64,000 nt of DNA. It comes from Tildeniella torsiva UHER 1998/13D (lineage in GTDB: Bacteria > Cyanobacteriota > Cyanobacteriia > Phormidesmidales > Phormidesmidaceae). Every line of letters begins with the position of its first letter. Position 1 is the first letter of the stretch. Location of the stretch: positions 62,001 to 126,000 of the forward strand of contig JAHHIH010000014.1 in the NCBI GenBank assembly GCA_019358835.1, written 5' to 3'. The translations under genes were made by a program, and so were the position numbers. The notes beneath the pieces were generated by a model that saw only the letters and a list, made by a program, of their open reading frames with translations, made no database searches and was not told the DNA's origin. Below are positions 20,526-29,800 of this stretch, one piece after another.

Positions 20526-21161
20526 CTAGTAGAACAACAGCTGCCGCAGCACTAGCGACAGCACCGCCACCGCACACACTACCACCAGATGGCCCGGCAG
20601 CGGCAAAATCGAGTATGCCAGCAGCAGCTCCCAGTAGGAGGCCGATACAGTCTGCAACCAGCCTAGCAGGGAGGCCAGAGTCAGGTAAAGCAGGCCCAGC
20701 CCGTGAATAATGCCCAGCCCGCTGAGACTGCTGAGCGCCAGGGTCTCTAACTTGGGTGGGTTTTGAAAGGCTAGATAACCGCACACCCACCCTGCGGGCA
20801 CAAAGCCAATTAGATAGCCAAAGCCCGGCTCGCGCACGTAGCTCAGCCCGCCCCCCTGGGTAAACACCGGAAACTCAAACACCCGAAACAGGGCCAGCCC
20901 CAGCACTAGGTAGGCAATCTGCGACAGCGCCGCTGCATTTTTGCCCCCCACGCAGCCGGTGAGCAGCACCGCCCCCACCTGAAAACTCACCCCCAGCGAT
21001 AGCAGCCCTATGCCCGACTGTCCCCAGGTCCAGGGGGCGTTGAGGGTAAAGGCTTCCATCCAGGTGGCCACAATGGTGAGAACCAACCCAATCAGAGCCC
21101 AAAGTAGTTCAAAGGGTGCTAGCACTGGCGATGTCTTCACCGGTTGGCAGAATTCAGACAT
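20526..21161 (-). CDS. bioY: BioY family biotin transporter
   Basis: BioY is the substrate-binding membrane subunit of biotin ECF transporters. The 211-residue protein has about six hydrophobic helices and the family pattern 'LLTGCVGGKNAAALSQIAYLVLGL', 'PVFTQGGGLSYVREPGFGYLIGF' and 'AGWVCGYLA'. No EcfA or EcfT genes are adjacent, so it either works alone or with a shared energising module elsewhere, as known for some BioY proteins. It is the first gene of a two-gene unit with lspA, four bases apart. Confidence 0.9.
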   Translation of the reverse strand: MSEFCQPVKTSPVLAPFELLWALIGLVLTIVATWMEAFTLNAPWTWGQSGIGLLSLGVSFQVGAVLLTGCVGGKNAAALSQIAYLVLGLALFRVFEFPVFTQGGGLSYVREPGFGYLIGFVPAGWVCGYLAFQNPPKLETLALSSLSGLGIIHGLGLLYLTLASLLGWLQTVSASYWELLLAYSILPLPGHLVVVCAVAVLSLVLRQLLFY

Positions 21162-21288
21162 TCACATTAGCAGGGTTTGCCAGACTGGGCACGGGTTGGC
21201 GGGAAGATTTCTGCCTGCCCTCAGCGGTAGTCAAACCTCAATAGATCGACAACAACTTATCTAGCCGCAGAATTGCCCTCTCCCCAAA

Positions 21289-21314
21289 CCCCTCTCCCAA
21301 GATTGGGAGAGGGG
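21289..21314. repeat. CCCCTCTCCCAA hairpin
   Basis: Arms 21289-21300 and 21303-21314 are exact reverse complements (12 bases) around GA, making a very stable hairpin. A related partial copy (tcccttctcccaggctggga) follows at about 21330-21350. This type of gggagaggggC repeat is common between genes in many cyanobacteria. Confidence 0.6.
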
Positions 21315-21435
21315 CTTTGAGCCGTTCTGCTCCCTTCTCCCAGGCTGGGATGGCTGGGGGATGTAGCTTGCTTCCCACAGGGTGGGTCAGCAGGGGCTTT
21401 GTGAACTACTGAACCTTAAATCAACTGAACCTAGA

Positions 21436-21849
21436 TCAATCGCGCAGGTTGCCGCGCAGCGATTTGATCTGCCCGCGCTTGGCTTTGCTGTCGAGGCGTT
21501 TTTTCTTGGCAGTTTTTGAGGGCTTGGTGGGTTTGCGCTTTTTAGGCGTGATGGTAACGCTTTGAATTAGGGTTTTGAGGCGATCGAGGGCGTCTGCTTT
21601 GTTTTGCTCTTGGGTGCGGTGCTGCTGAGCTTTGATGATGACAATGCCCTCCTTTGTAATGCGGCTGTCGCCCAGATTGAGCAAGCGCTCTTTGTAGAGG
21701 GGCGACAGCGAAGAGGTGTTGATGTCGAAGCGCAGGTGAATGGCGGTGGCCACTTTGTTGACGTTTTGGCCCCCCGCCCCCTGGGAGCGAATGGCGCTCA
21801 GCTCAATGTCGCTGAGGGGAATAGCGGTATGTTTAGTAATTTGCAGCAT
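21436..21849 (-). CDS. arfB: Alternative ribosome-rescue factor ArfB
   Basis: ArfB (YaeJ) hydrolyses peptidyl-tRNA on ribosomes stalled without a stop codon. The protein has the release-factor GGQ motif in 'RSQGAGGQNVNKVATAIHLRF' (GGQ at 26-28) and the long basic C-terminal tail ('PKKRKPTKPSKTAKKKR') that enters the mRNA channel. At 137 residues it has normal length. The ATG at 21849 (MLQITKHTAIPL) matches the family N-terminus; an in-frame ATG five codons upstream (21864) is less likely. It appears monocistronic. Confidence 0.93.
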   Translation of the reverse strand: MLQITKHTAIPLSDIELSAIRSQGAGGQNVNKVATAIHLRFDINTSSLSPLYKERLLNLGDSRITKEGIVIIKAQQHRTQEQNKADALDRLKTLIQSVTITPKKRKPTKPSKTAKKKRLDSKAKRGQIKSLRGNLRD

Positions 21850-22094
21850 AGAAGGCGCAGGCATCTAGCTCCACCATAGCCTTAATCTTTTGCTCACAAG
21901 TGCTCACAAGACTGATTGATCGGGCTGAAATCCGTTTGGCACCGGGGGCTAAGGCAGCGATCGCGCCCCCTACCCGATCCCGCAGATCAGGCGGTGAAAT
22001 GTTGCGATCGCGCCAACCCTGACGGCCACTGTGTCATCTGGGGAACCCTGGAACTAGTCGCTCGCTGAGAACCCTGAAACCATGGTTGTGAAGT

Positions 22095-23147
22095 TTGCTA
22101 CCGTCTGCTATCGCTGGACAGTTGGGCAGCCTGTCGGGTGGGGTGCAGGCCCAGGAAGGCTATCCGGCATTTCAAGATTCCTATGTCAACGACTATGGCG
22201 ACGTGCTGAGCGACGCCGAAGCCACCCAAGTTAGGGGACAGCTGGAACAGTTTCGCAACCAGACCGGCATTCATGCGGTGTTGCTCACCATTAACTCAAT
22301 CCAGGACTACCCCACTGGCGACACCGCCATTGAGCCCTTTGCCACCCAGCTGTTTAACACCTGGGGGATTGGCGATGCCGCCCGCGATGACGGCATTTTG
22401 CTGCTGGTTGCCCCCGGCGATCGCAAGGTGCGCATTGAGCTGGGCAGCGGCTACGACAGCCGCTACGACCGGGTGGCCCAGGCCATTATCGACGACGCCA
22501 TATTGCCTAAGTTCAGGCAGGGCGATATCGCCCAGGGAACGGCAGTTGGAGTCAGCGAGATTATCGAAGATTTTGCCCCCAGCAATCCGCCCTCTGCCAA
22601 TCCAATCCTATTCTTTTTCTCAAGGCTGCCAGATCGGATTTCGCCGGGCCTCTGGCTGGGCGGGGGCATTGCTGCCGCCAGCGGGGGCGGCCTGGGGGTG
22701 GCGATCGCCGTGCAGCAGTGGCTACGCTACCGCCAGCGCAACTGCTCCAAATGCCAGTCCACCATGGAGCGCCTCGACGAGCAGGCCGACGATCGCTACC
22801 TCAGCCCTGGTCAGCGCGCTGAAGAGTCGATCAAATCGGTAGACTACGACGTTTGGTTCTGCCACAGCTGCGGGCACCACACCGTTTCCGACTACAGCAG
22901 TTTTGGCTCTGGCTTTCAAAAGTGCCCCGGATGCCGCCACAAGACGATGGCGGTGACCACTCAGACCCTGGTTGCCCCCACCTACGACCACAGCGGCCAG
23001 GCTGAGGTCAGCGAGGCGTGCCGGTTCTGCGATCGCACTAACCGCTACACCCGCATGCTGCCCAGAATGGAGCGCTCCAGTTCCAGCAGCGGCGGCTCCA
23101 GCGGCGGTGGGAGCTCATCCGGCGGTGGAGCTTCGGGCAGCTGGTAA
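22095..23147 (+). CDS. TPM domain-containing protein (YgcG family)
   Basis: This protein of about 350 residues has an N-terminal TPM domain (about 25-160: 'YPAFQDSYVNDYGDVLS', 'RDDGILLLVAPGDRKVRIELGSGY') of the YgcG/Psb32-like family. A single transmembrane helix follows (about 180-205), then two CxxC-type zinc-ribbon pairs ('CSKCQ', 'CHSCGHH', 'CPGCRHK', 'CRFCDR') and a Ser/Gly-rich tail ending GASGSW. Psb32-type TPM proteins act in photosystem II repair, but the role here is not known. The only in-frame start is TTG at 22095, with a stop just upstream. That leaves a poor signal peptide ending 'GVQAQ', so a one-base error or frameshift near 22091 is possible. Confidence 0.78.
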   Translation: MLPSAIAGQLGSLSGGVQAQEGYPAFQDSYVNDYGDVLSDAEATQVRGQLEQFRNQTGIHAVLLTINSIQDYPTGDTAIEPFATQLFNTWGIGDAARDDGILLLVAPGDRKVRIELGSGYDSRYDRVAQAIIDDAILPKFRQGDIAQGTAVGVSEIIEDFAPSNPPSANPILFFFSRLPDRISPGLWLGGGIAAASGGGLGVAIAVQQWLRYRQRNCSKCQSTMERLDEQADDRYLSPGQRAEESIKSVDYDVWFCHSCGHHTVSDYSSFGSGFQKCPGCRHKTMAVTTQTLVAPTYDHSGQAEVSEACRFCDRTNRYTRMLPRMERSSSSSGGSSGGGSSSGGGASGSW

Positions 23148-23344
23148 AGGCCTTACCTGTGCTGACAGCGGGTCGCTAATTCGCATTAACCCTCGCCCTG
23201 AATAGCCCCCTGGACGCTCTATTGGCCACGCTCGCCAGATTTGGGCTAGTACGGCTTTATTTCTAATTTCCGTCTTGGGGTAGACCTCAGCCGTGGGCAC
23301 CTCTGGGATGCTAAGACTGCACACCATGCCCCGAGGGGTTGTCT

Positions 23345-24250
23345 ATGGCCGGGATGAATCTGTTCAGAACCTTTGCGTTGCTAGCGTTGCTCAGTGGACT
23401 CATTGTGTTGGCAGGCTATCTGCTGGTGGGAAATGAGACGGGCCTGTACTACGGGCTGGGCTTCGCGGCGTTGAGCAGTTTTGGCTCTTGGTACTATTCT
23501 GACCAGGCGGCGCTGGCGGCGTTTAAGGCCCAGCCCACTCCTCGCGAAGAGGCCCCAGAGCTGTATGAGCGGCTGGAGCGGCTGAGCGATCGCGCTAATA
23601 TTCCCACCCCTACCCTCTACCTCGTGCCGTCGGAATCGCCCAATGCCTTCGCCACCGGTCGGGATCCAGATCATGCGGCAATCGCCCTTACCAAAGGCAT
23701 TATCGACCTACTGCCCGACGACGAACTTGACGCCGTTATCGCCCACGAACTTACCCATGTGCGCAACCGCGACACCCTCACCCAGGCGGTAGCGGGCACC
23801 CTGGCCGGGTCGCTGACCTTTTTGGGCCGCATTCTCACCCTTGGAGCGCTGTACTTTCCGGTGGCACGGGCCGGGGGGCGGCGCGGCAACAACCCCATTG
23901 CCATCCTGTTTTTGCTGGTAATTGCGCCCTTCGCCGCCGGGCTGCTGCGGATGGCGATTTCAAGAACGCGAGAATATGCTGCCGATGCCGGGGCCGCCGA
24001 GATTACTGGCAATCCCTTAGCCCTAGTGCGAGCCCTAGAAACCCTTGAAGCCACGGGGCAGAAAATTCCCATCCACGGCAACCCCGCCTTTTCACCGCTA
24101 TTTATCGTCAACCCTCTGTCGAAGGAAGGGATGATGACCCTGTTTATGACCCATCCCTCAACGGAGGATCGCATTCAGCGCCTCAGGGCACTGGCCGAGC
24201 AAGCGATGACTGGGAAAGCGGACGAAAAAGCCCTGAGCCCCAGCGCCTAG
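23345..24250 (+). CDS. htpX: HtpX-like M48 metalloprotease
   Basis: This is a 301-residue zinc metalloprotease of the membrane quality-control HtpX group. Two N-terminal helices ('FALLALLSGLIVLAGYLLV', then 'YYGLGFAALSSF') precede the catalytic 'HELTH' (134-138). The third ligand lies in 'SRTREYAADAGAAEITGNP'. Further helices span about 150-205, and the C-terminal 'LFMTHPSTEDRIQRL' is typical. The ATG at 23345 has GAGGGG upstream. TTG at 23339 is an alternative. It removes misfolded membrane proteins in known relatives. It probably stands alone as a transcription unit. Confidence 0.92.
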   Translation: MAGMNLFRTFALLALLSGLIVLAGYLLVGNETGLYYGLGFAALSSFGSWYYSDQAALAAFKAQPTPREEAPELYERLERLSDRANIPTPTLYLVPSESPNAFATGRDPDHAAIALTKGIIDLLPDDELDAVIAHELTHVRNRDTLTQAVAGTLAGSLTFLGRILTLGALYFPVARAGGRRGNNPIAILFLLVIAPFAAGLLRMAISRTREYAADAGAAEITGNPLALVRALETLEATGQKIPIHGNPAFSPLFIVNPLSKEGMMTLFMTHPSTEDRIQRLRALAEQAMTGKADEKALSPSA

Positions 24251-24364
24251 AAATGAGGGGGATGACTGGTTTTAAGAGGATCCCAACTAGAAATCATCCC
24301 TGCTAAGGCGATCGCGATTAGATCCCGGATCAGTTGAATCGCAACACTCTCAGCGTGATTTAGC

Positions 24365-24846
24365 TCAGTAAGCTGAGCCGTCTTTGCGGGTAAATTGCCA
24401 CTTTCCATCTGGGCCTAGTACGGCGCAAATATCGTCATCGGGGTACGAGGCTGAATCGTTAGGGCTGCGATCGCCCACTTCGAGGTAAACCACCTCCTCG
24501 CTAGTTTGGTTGACTAAGCAGTGAGCGTCATTGCTTCCGCCTTAAACCCGGCACACATACCGGGGCACAACAGAGTTTCTCCGGCATTGGTAACGAGGGT
24601 TGGTGCGCCTAAAAGAACATAGATAAACTCGTCTTGAGTGGAATGGGAATGCCGCAAAGCTGAAACGGCACCGGGTGCCAATCTCACCTGGTTGACGCCA
24701 AAGTTAGATAACCCAAACAGGTTTCCCAAAGGTCTCTTTTCTCGACCCGCCATCCTCGATGCAAAGGGCTCTGGATAGTTTGACGGCTTGGTTCGCAGCG
24801 GAGCTTCAGAGGCTACAACGGCGATGGGGTTTTGGGGTTCGCTCAT
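24365..24846 (-). pseudogene. Frameshifted cupin-domain gene
   Basis: The start (24846) encodes an intact cupin N-terminus: 'NLFGLSNFGVNQVRLAPGA', 'SALRHSHSTQDEFIYVLLG' with the metal-binding His-x-His and Glu, and 'PGMCAGFK'. The frame then hits TAG at 24514. In the next frame the homology carries straight on as 'GSNDAHCLVNQTSEEVVYL', 'EVGDRSPND' and 'YPDDDI', ending 'FTRKDGSAY' at a TGA at 24365-24367. One missing base around 24535-24542 explains the break. The full product would be about 160 residues. Either the gene is recently inactivated or the assembly lost a base. The family is small stand-alone cupins of unknown substrate. Confidence 0.85.
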
Positions 24847-24993
24847 GCAATTCTCCAGCTACTCTAAACTCACAATCAGTGGATTATGTTTGGGCCATTT
24901 ATTCTATCCTCAGCCCGGCCCGCAGCACCGTTGGCTCTTTAGGATTCGAAGAGCTTGGGGTTATCTAGTGGCGATCGCAACATTCCCCCATAG

Positions 24994-26889
24994 TCAGCTT
25001 TCTAGCAGTGGCAGCCTAACGGTAAAGGTTGCCCCCTGTCCTTCGCCCAGACTCTCGGCTTGAATGGTGCCACCGTGCATTTCTACTAGGTTTCGTGCGA
25101 TCGCCAGCCCTAGCCCTAAGCCGCCAAATTTTCGCGTCGTGGTGCCATCTTCTTGGCGAAAATACTCAAATATATGGGCGATAAAATTGGGATGAATGCC
25201 TTTTCCGGTATCGCTGACTTGAATTTGAGCTTGAGAACCAATCCTCAGCAAATTCACGTCAACCTGCTCGCCCTCCTTCGAGAACTTAACCGCATTGCTG
25301 AGTAAATTCCAAATGACTTGCTGAAGACGGGTGGGGTCTCCTAAAACTAGCCCAACCGCTGGATCTAAATCAGCCTGAATACGAATAGACTTGGCTTCTG
25401 CGGTTAATCGCACCGTTTCGATCGCAGCTTCAATAATTGAGGCCAGACTAACCGGTACCTTTTTGAAATTCAGCTTCCCCTGCATAATGCGGGTAACGTC
25501 TAGAAGATCTTCAATCAGCTGGGTTTGTAGCTTGGCATTGCGCTCGATCGCCTCCAGGGCAAACGCCGTTTTTTCAGCATCCAATCTGCCGCTGCGCAGT
25601 AGGCTAGACCAGCCCACAATCGGGTTCAACGGCGTGCGCAACTCGTGGGAGAGCACCGCTAAAAACTCGTCCTTAATGCGGTTGGCGGCCTCGGCTTCTT
25701 CTCGGGCCGCTTCCGCCCGCATAAGGTGTTCAGCCCGCTCGCGCTCCCGCTGAGACAGCAGGTTGGCGGCAAACTCTAGGGATTGCCCCAGAAGCACAAT
25801 TTCTCTAATCGAGAGCGTGCTGACCTGAGGCGGCTCACCGTTGGCCAACGCTTGTGCCGCCAAAGCGGCCTTCGTAATGCTGCGAGAGATCGGTCGCGAC
25901 AGCAAAAAAGCCCCTAAGCCGCTTACCAACAGCAGCGCTAAACCCGACCCAATCACTAGCCACATCGCCCGTCTTACAGGGCTCTGAACGACATTGACCG
26001 GCACCGTGACCGCCGCCGTCCAGGGGGTATCTTGCACTCGACTGAAGGCAACATACACCTTCATACCTTCTAGGGTAGTATCCCGGTAGACGCCTTCATT
26101 GGCCGCGCCAATGTGCTGAATAAAGGAGGGAGTGCCCGGCTTGCCCACGAAGCGTTCAGGATTGCGGGTACGGGCGACGACTACCCCTCGACCATCGACA
26201 ATGGTGCGCGTCCACTCACCATCGACCGGCAGTCGAGCACCAACCACCTTAGCCAGGGTCTCGGGGGTGATAATCGCCGTCAGAATGTACCGCAAATCGC
26301 CGTCTTGGATGACGGGCACGCGCACCGGAAAGGCAAAGTCGTGCCCCAGCTGCCCTGGGCCCAGATCACCTACCGTGGGCTGACGAGTCTCGATCAGCCG
26401 CGCTAGGCTCTCGGATTCGTGGGTATAGGACAGGGGCCTGCTCAAGGAATGCCCACTGTTCAGTAGCTCGCGCCCCTCGGGGGATAGCAGAATCGTGGTC
26501 AACCAGGTAATTTGCGTCGCTGTCAATCGTTTCGCTTCGTTGTGAAAGCTCTCTAGGTCGCCTTGGTAGAGCTGTTCAGAGGCCGCTAGGGCCTGTAACG
26601 TCCGCGTTGTGCTTGAAAATTCATCCTCCACGGTCGAAGCCAGATTGCGGGCCTCCCGAAGCATCAGTCGCTCTGAGGCAGCCTGCTCTTGGTTCGATAG
26701 CCTCAACACGACCGCACCAGCAAACAGCACAACCGGTAGCAACGTTCCTGCCACCAGCAAGACAAGATACCACCTGAGCGAGAGCGCTTGGCCCCCAGAC
26801 GATATCGGCGCAGGTAGTAAATTTGTCAACGCAAAGCGCTTAACAAGCGCGTCTAGAATGCCAGTCCGTCCAGCTTTTTTATCTACCAT
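24994..26889 (-). CDS. Sensor histidine kinase with dCache-like sensor domain
   Basis: This is a 631-residue membrane kinase. A first transmembrane helix lies at about 40-63. An extracytoplasmic double-Cache-like sensor at about 64-305 includes 'IVDGRGVVVARTRNPERFVGK'. A second helix is at about 309-331, followed by a linker/coil (332-405), a HisKA domain with the phospho-acceptor His415 in 'SHELRTPLNP', and a HATPase domain with 'NLLSNAVKFS', 'DTGKGI', and 'GGLGLGLAIARNLVE'. It should autophosphorylate in response to an extracellular small molecule. No response regulator is adjacent. A 14-base-pair palindrome sits just upstream of the ATG (26901-26935). Confidence 0.93.
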   Translation of the reverse strand: MVDKKAGRTGILDALVKRFALTNLLPAPISSGGQALSLRWYLVLLVAGTLLPVVLFAGAVVLRLSNQEQAASERLMLREARNLASTVEDEFSSTTRTLQALAASEQLYQGDLESFHNEAKRLTATQITWLTTILLSPEGRELLNSGHSLSRPLSYTHESESLARLIETRQPTVGDLGPGQLGHDFAFPVRVPVIQDGDLRYILTAIITPETLAKVVGARLPVDGEWTRTIVDGRGVVVARTRNPERFVGKPGTPSFIQHIGAANEGVYRDTTLEGMKVYVAFSRVQDTPWTAAVTVPVNVVQSPVRRAMWLVIGSGLALLLVSGLGAFLLSRPISRSITKAALAAQALANGEPPQVSTLSIREIVLLGQSLEFAANLLSQRERERAEHLMRAEAAREEAEAANRIKDEFLAVLSHELRTPLNPIVGWSSLLRSGRLDAEKTAFALEAIERNAKLQTQLIEDLLDVTRIMQGKLNFKKVPVSLASIIEAAIETVRLTAEAKSIRIQADLDPAVGLVLGDPTRLQQVIWNLLSNAVKFSKEGEQVDVNLLRIGSQAQIQVSDTGKGIHPNFIAHIFEYFRQEDGTTTRKFGGLGLGLAIARNLVEMHGGTIQAESLGEGQGATFTVRLPLLES

Positions 26890-27531
26890 TTATTTGTATG
26901 GCATGCGCTGTAGAAACAGACTCTACAGCGCATGCTCCCCAGAAGCTCCACCCATTACCCCACAACTGCCAGTGAGAGTATTATGTTACCCGGTATCTCA
27001 CGATACTCTCCATCGCTGAGTTTAGATACAGAAATCATCCGTCTTAGGATAGATTTTGGCGCAATAAAAGCGGGCTAATGTCTGGCGAGCATAGCGATCG
27101 CCTCTTTAAGAGTCCTAAACACACCCCGTTCAGAAGAACGTCAGGGCTTAGGATACAAATATAATGAGCCGTTAATGATCCGTATTTCTGAACTGAGGTG
27201 CAGCGCCAGCTCAGAATAAAACTCCACACCGCTAGGCAAGCTTTGGCATAGTATCAGCTATTTTTCTCAGTCTAATAAACAGATTTTAGATACTATTGAT
27301 TCTGCAATAACCTGTTTTCTTTCTATTTTCTTTAGACTTTGGCCTGCTAGGGAGCCTTGTTTTAAGCGATCGCATTCACATTCGAGCCGTGTACATGTAT
27401 CGCTCCATACCTTTGGCCAAGTCAAGTATCGTATTCAGCAAAAATGTTAACGATATCTTCTATCAAATGGGTGATGAGTTCTGCCACAGCTGGCTGATAT
27501 AACTTTCAGTATTATCCAGACCGCTGCCAGA
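26890..27531. other. Intergenic region between two divergent histidine kinase genes
   Basis: These 642 bases hold promoters for both kinases. Apart from the palindrome at 26901-26935, there is an AT-rich stretch at about 27240-27340 and HIP1 sites near 27094 and 27368. No ORF, tRNA or known riboswitch is apparent. Confidence 0.5.
26901..26935. promoter_or_regulatory. 14-bp palindrome upstream of histidine kinase
   Basis: gcatgcgctgtaga (26901-26914) pairs perfectly with 26922-26935 around a seven-base loop, 12 bases before the ATG of the kinase on the minus strand. It is long enough to be either an operator for a dimeric regulator or an mRNA hairpin that masks or attenuates translation initiation. 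Confidence 0.55.
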
Positions 27532-28653
27532 ATGCCCGACTCCTACTTCTCAGCCAAAGAGGCGATGCTGAACTCAACGTCTGAACGTCTTAAGCAGAAT
27601 TCTAAAAAGATTATGAAGTTGTGGGAGACGCGGACTCGCGAAGAATTGAGTGCATCAATTCATCAAGACTCGCTGGCGCTACAAAATTCTTTACCGCGTT
27701 ATTTAAATCACCTAGCCGACGATCTTTGCGATCAGCCCGGCAAGACCTCAGCTCAAATTGAAACTATTAGACTAGAGAGCACTCACGTTGGCAAGCAACA
27801 CGGTCACGAGCGCGCTGGTTATGCCGACTACACCGTGAGTCAGCTAATTTTGGAATACCATATTCTTCGCCAGGTCATATTTCAAGTTTTAGAAGAACAA
27901 GATCCCTTAGATGTAAGAGATCGAGATATTATTATTGACTCCATTGAGCAAGCGGTTAACGATGCCGCAACACAGTTCTCCCACACGCTTAGGGATATTC
28001 AGGAAATGTTTATGGTGACGTTGACCCACGACCTTAGAGGCCCGGTCAATGTTGTAAAAATGGGCGCTCAGCTAATTTTACGCAGATTTGAGCGTGGAGA
28101 TGCCCACCTCGACATTACCGTCAGAATGATTGGTGCCATCGATCGCATGGATGCCATGATTCAAAACCTGCTCGACGCTAGCCGTCTACGAGCAGGCCAG
28201 AGTCTCACCCTAGATTTTGAGGAATGTAACCTGGATCAGCTGCTTCGAGAGAGCGTAGAAGATTTAGCGTTTATCTACGGAGAGCGCTTTGTTGTCGTTT
28301 CAGACCCAAGTATTACCAGCAGCTGCAGCCGCAAGCAAATTCGGCGGGTGATTGAAAACCTAGCCAGCAACGCCGTGAAGTATGGCGAACCCGACACCCC
28401 AATCACCTTCATCCTTCAACGAGACAATGGGTGGATTCACCTTACGATTCACAACCAAGGCACTCCTATACCACCCGAGACCCAATCCATTCTCTTTCAG
28501 CAATTTCGTCGAACTCCTGCGGCAGAAGAAAAAACGGGCTGGGGACTAGGGCTATTTTTGGCCAAGAACATCGTCGAAGCCCACCGGGGAACCATTGACA
28601 TTGAAAGCGCAGAGGGTAAAGGGACAAGCTTTATTATCAAACTCCCTGAATAG
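27532..28653 (+). CDS. Soluble sensor histidine kinase
   Basis: This is a 373-residue kinase with no transmembrane helix. The N-terminal 150 residues are all-helical and resemble the RsbRD-type sensor found on cytoplasmic kinases ('LPRYLNHLADDL', 'HGHERAGYADYTVSQLILEYH'). HisKA follows with the acceptor His166 in 'LTHDLRGPVN', and HATPase with 'NLASNAVKYG' and 'GWGLGLFLAKNIVEAHRG'. The DHp has 'HDLRGP' in place of 'HELRTP', as in many soluble cyanobacterial kinases. The ATG at 27532 is the first of two candidates (the second is at 27565). No response regulator is nearby. A strong terminator follows at 28880-28925. Confidence 0.9.
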   Translation: MPDSYFSAKEAMLNSTSERLKQNSKKIMKLWETRTREELSASIHQDSLALQNSLPRYLNHLADDLCDQPGKTSAQIETIRLESTHVGKQHGHERAGYADYTVSQLILEYHILRQVIFQVLEEQDPLDVRDRDIIIDSIEQAVNDAATQFSHTLRDIQEMFMVTLTHDLRGPVNVVKMGAQLILRRFERGDAHLDITVRMIGAIDRMDAMIQNLLDASRLRAGQSLTLDFEECNLDQLLRESVEDLAFIYGERFVVVSDPSITSSCSRKQIRRVIENLASNAVKYGEPDTPITFILQRDNGWIHLTIHNQGTPIPPETQSILFQQFRRTPAAEEKTGWGLGLFLAKNIVEAHRGTIDIESAEGKGTSFIIKLPE

Positions 28654-28879
28654 GTTCAGCTATCCATAGCCCAATACATCACCATTCTTGCAGAGCACAA
28701 AAGGCATTTAAACCTTGAAAAGCGCCAGCTAAAGTGCACATCAAAACGGGAGCATCCTACTTTCGTGAGCCCTCACCACTTTGGTTAGAGTAAGTGAAGA
28801 CAACATTCTTTGAGTAGCGATGACGAAACAGGTTTTCGTTTTGTCGGCTTTCTTAATTTTGAGCCATCGGACTATTGCT

Positions 28880-28925
28880 GTAAAAGAAAAGGCTCCAAAG
28901 CAGTTTTTGGAGCCTTTTCTTTTAC
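28880..28925. terminator. Perfect 20-bp bidirectional terminator
   Basis: Arms 28880-28899 and 28906-28925 are exact reverse complements with a six-base loop. An A-rich 5' side and T-rich 3' side allow termination of the kinase gene (+) and the glycine-zipper gene (-). Confidence 0.88.
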
Positions 28926-28934
28926 AAATAACGT

Positions 28935-29513
28935 CTACTTAGGCTTGGTCTCTCCGTCAGTAGCACCGTGCTCGCGCCGATGCCATGCATCTTGGCTGGC
29001 ATGTCTTGCTTTATCCCAGCTCAGTCGGCTAGCGCTAGGCTGCTGCTCATATTGTTGTTTGAGGTGGGGTTCAGCCTCTTGGTAAGACAGCCCCTGTTTT
29101 GAGTATGTTGAGTGGCCTTCGTAGCCCGTGCGGTAGGCAGGGCTATAGTCTTCGTAGGTATAGTTAGGCTCCACGTAGGGGCGGGTGCCATAGTTGTGCC
29201 GCCAGTACTCATCCTCAACAGTAGGGTCTAGGGTTTCAGCCACTCCCTTACCCAGCAGCCCACCGGCTACCGAGCCAACCACAGCGCCTACGGCACCGCC
29301 GATCGGGCCACCCACCATAACCCCAACAGCGGTGCCCACTACGCCTGCGCTGGCTGCACCAACCCCTGTACCCACCGGGCGAGCACCCTGCTCTCCAGTA
29401 ATTGGGTCGGGGTTGCTATCAGGATCGGGCTTGTGCTCAGGGGCGAGTGGATAGTCTGGATCCGGAGCGCGATTAAGGTCTGCTTTGTAATTTTTGTTTT
29501 CGTTGACGTTCAT
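28935..29513 (-). CDS. Glycine-zipper domain protein
   Basis: This 192-residue protein has a central glycine-zipper hairpin at about 45-95 ('GVGAASAGVVGTAVGVMVGG', 'GAVGAVVGSVAGGLLGKGVAE') that could span or insert into a membrane. The N-terminus is Asp/Pro-rich and hydrophilic ('APDPDYPLAPEH'). The C-terminal 95 residues are rich in Tyr, His and acidic residues ('YWRHNYGTRPYVEPNYTY', 'SWDKARHASQDAWHR'). Similar proteins are annotated in many bacteria as stress-associated. The start at 29513 fits an AAGGAAG site nine bases upstream; an ATG at 29522 would sit directly on the site. Function unknown. Confidence 0.72.
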   Translation of the reverse strand: MNVNENKNYKADLNRAPDPDYPLAPEHKPDPDSNPDPITGEQGARPVGTGVGAASAGVVGTAVGVMVGGPIGGAVGAVVGSVAGGLLGKGVAETLDPTVEDEYWRHNYGTRPYVEPNYTYEDYSPAYRTGYEGHSTYSKQGLSYQEAEPHLKQQYEQQPSASRLSWDKARHASQDAWHRREHGATDGETKPK

Positions 29514-29723
29514 ATAGACCATCTTCCTTGTTAAAAGCTGTTAATCAATAGAAGCTAACGGGTAACGATTAGCTCTACTGAACTGTCTTTAAACCATAGT
29601 TATTTCTTGCCTAAATAAAATCGACTCTTAGGGGGGGATTGATCTACCAATAGGGAAGAGATTGGGCCAAGTCAGAATCGACTCCCAAGGCTTACCCGGC
29701 CTATCACCATAGATCAAGGGATC

Positions 29724-29750
29724 TTGACAGTATCGATAGAATGCTATGAC
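29724..29750 (+). promoter_or_regulatory. Candidate sigma-70 type promoter for the CPA2 antiporter gene
   Basis: TTGACA (29724-29729) and TATGAC (29745-29750) are separated by 15 bases, slightly short of the ideal 17. The distance to the ATG at 29801 is 50 bases. Confidence 0.3.
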
Positions 29751-29800
29751 GCATGCTCTCTGAATGAGCCTGCTCTACCGGTCTAAGAGAAAAGGCTGAT

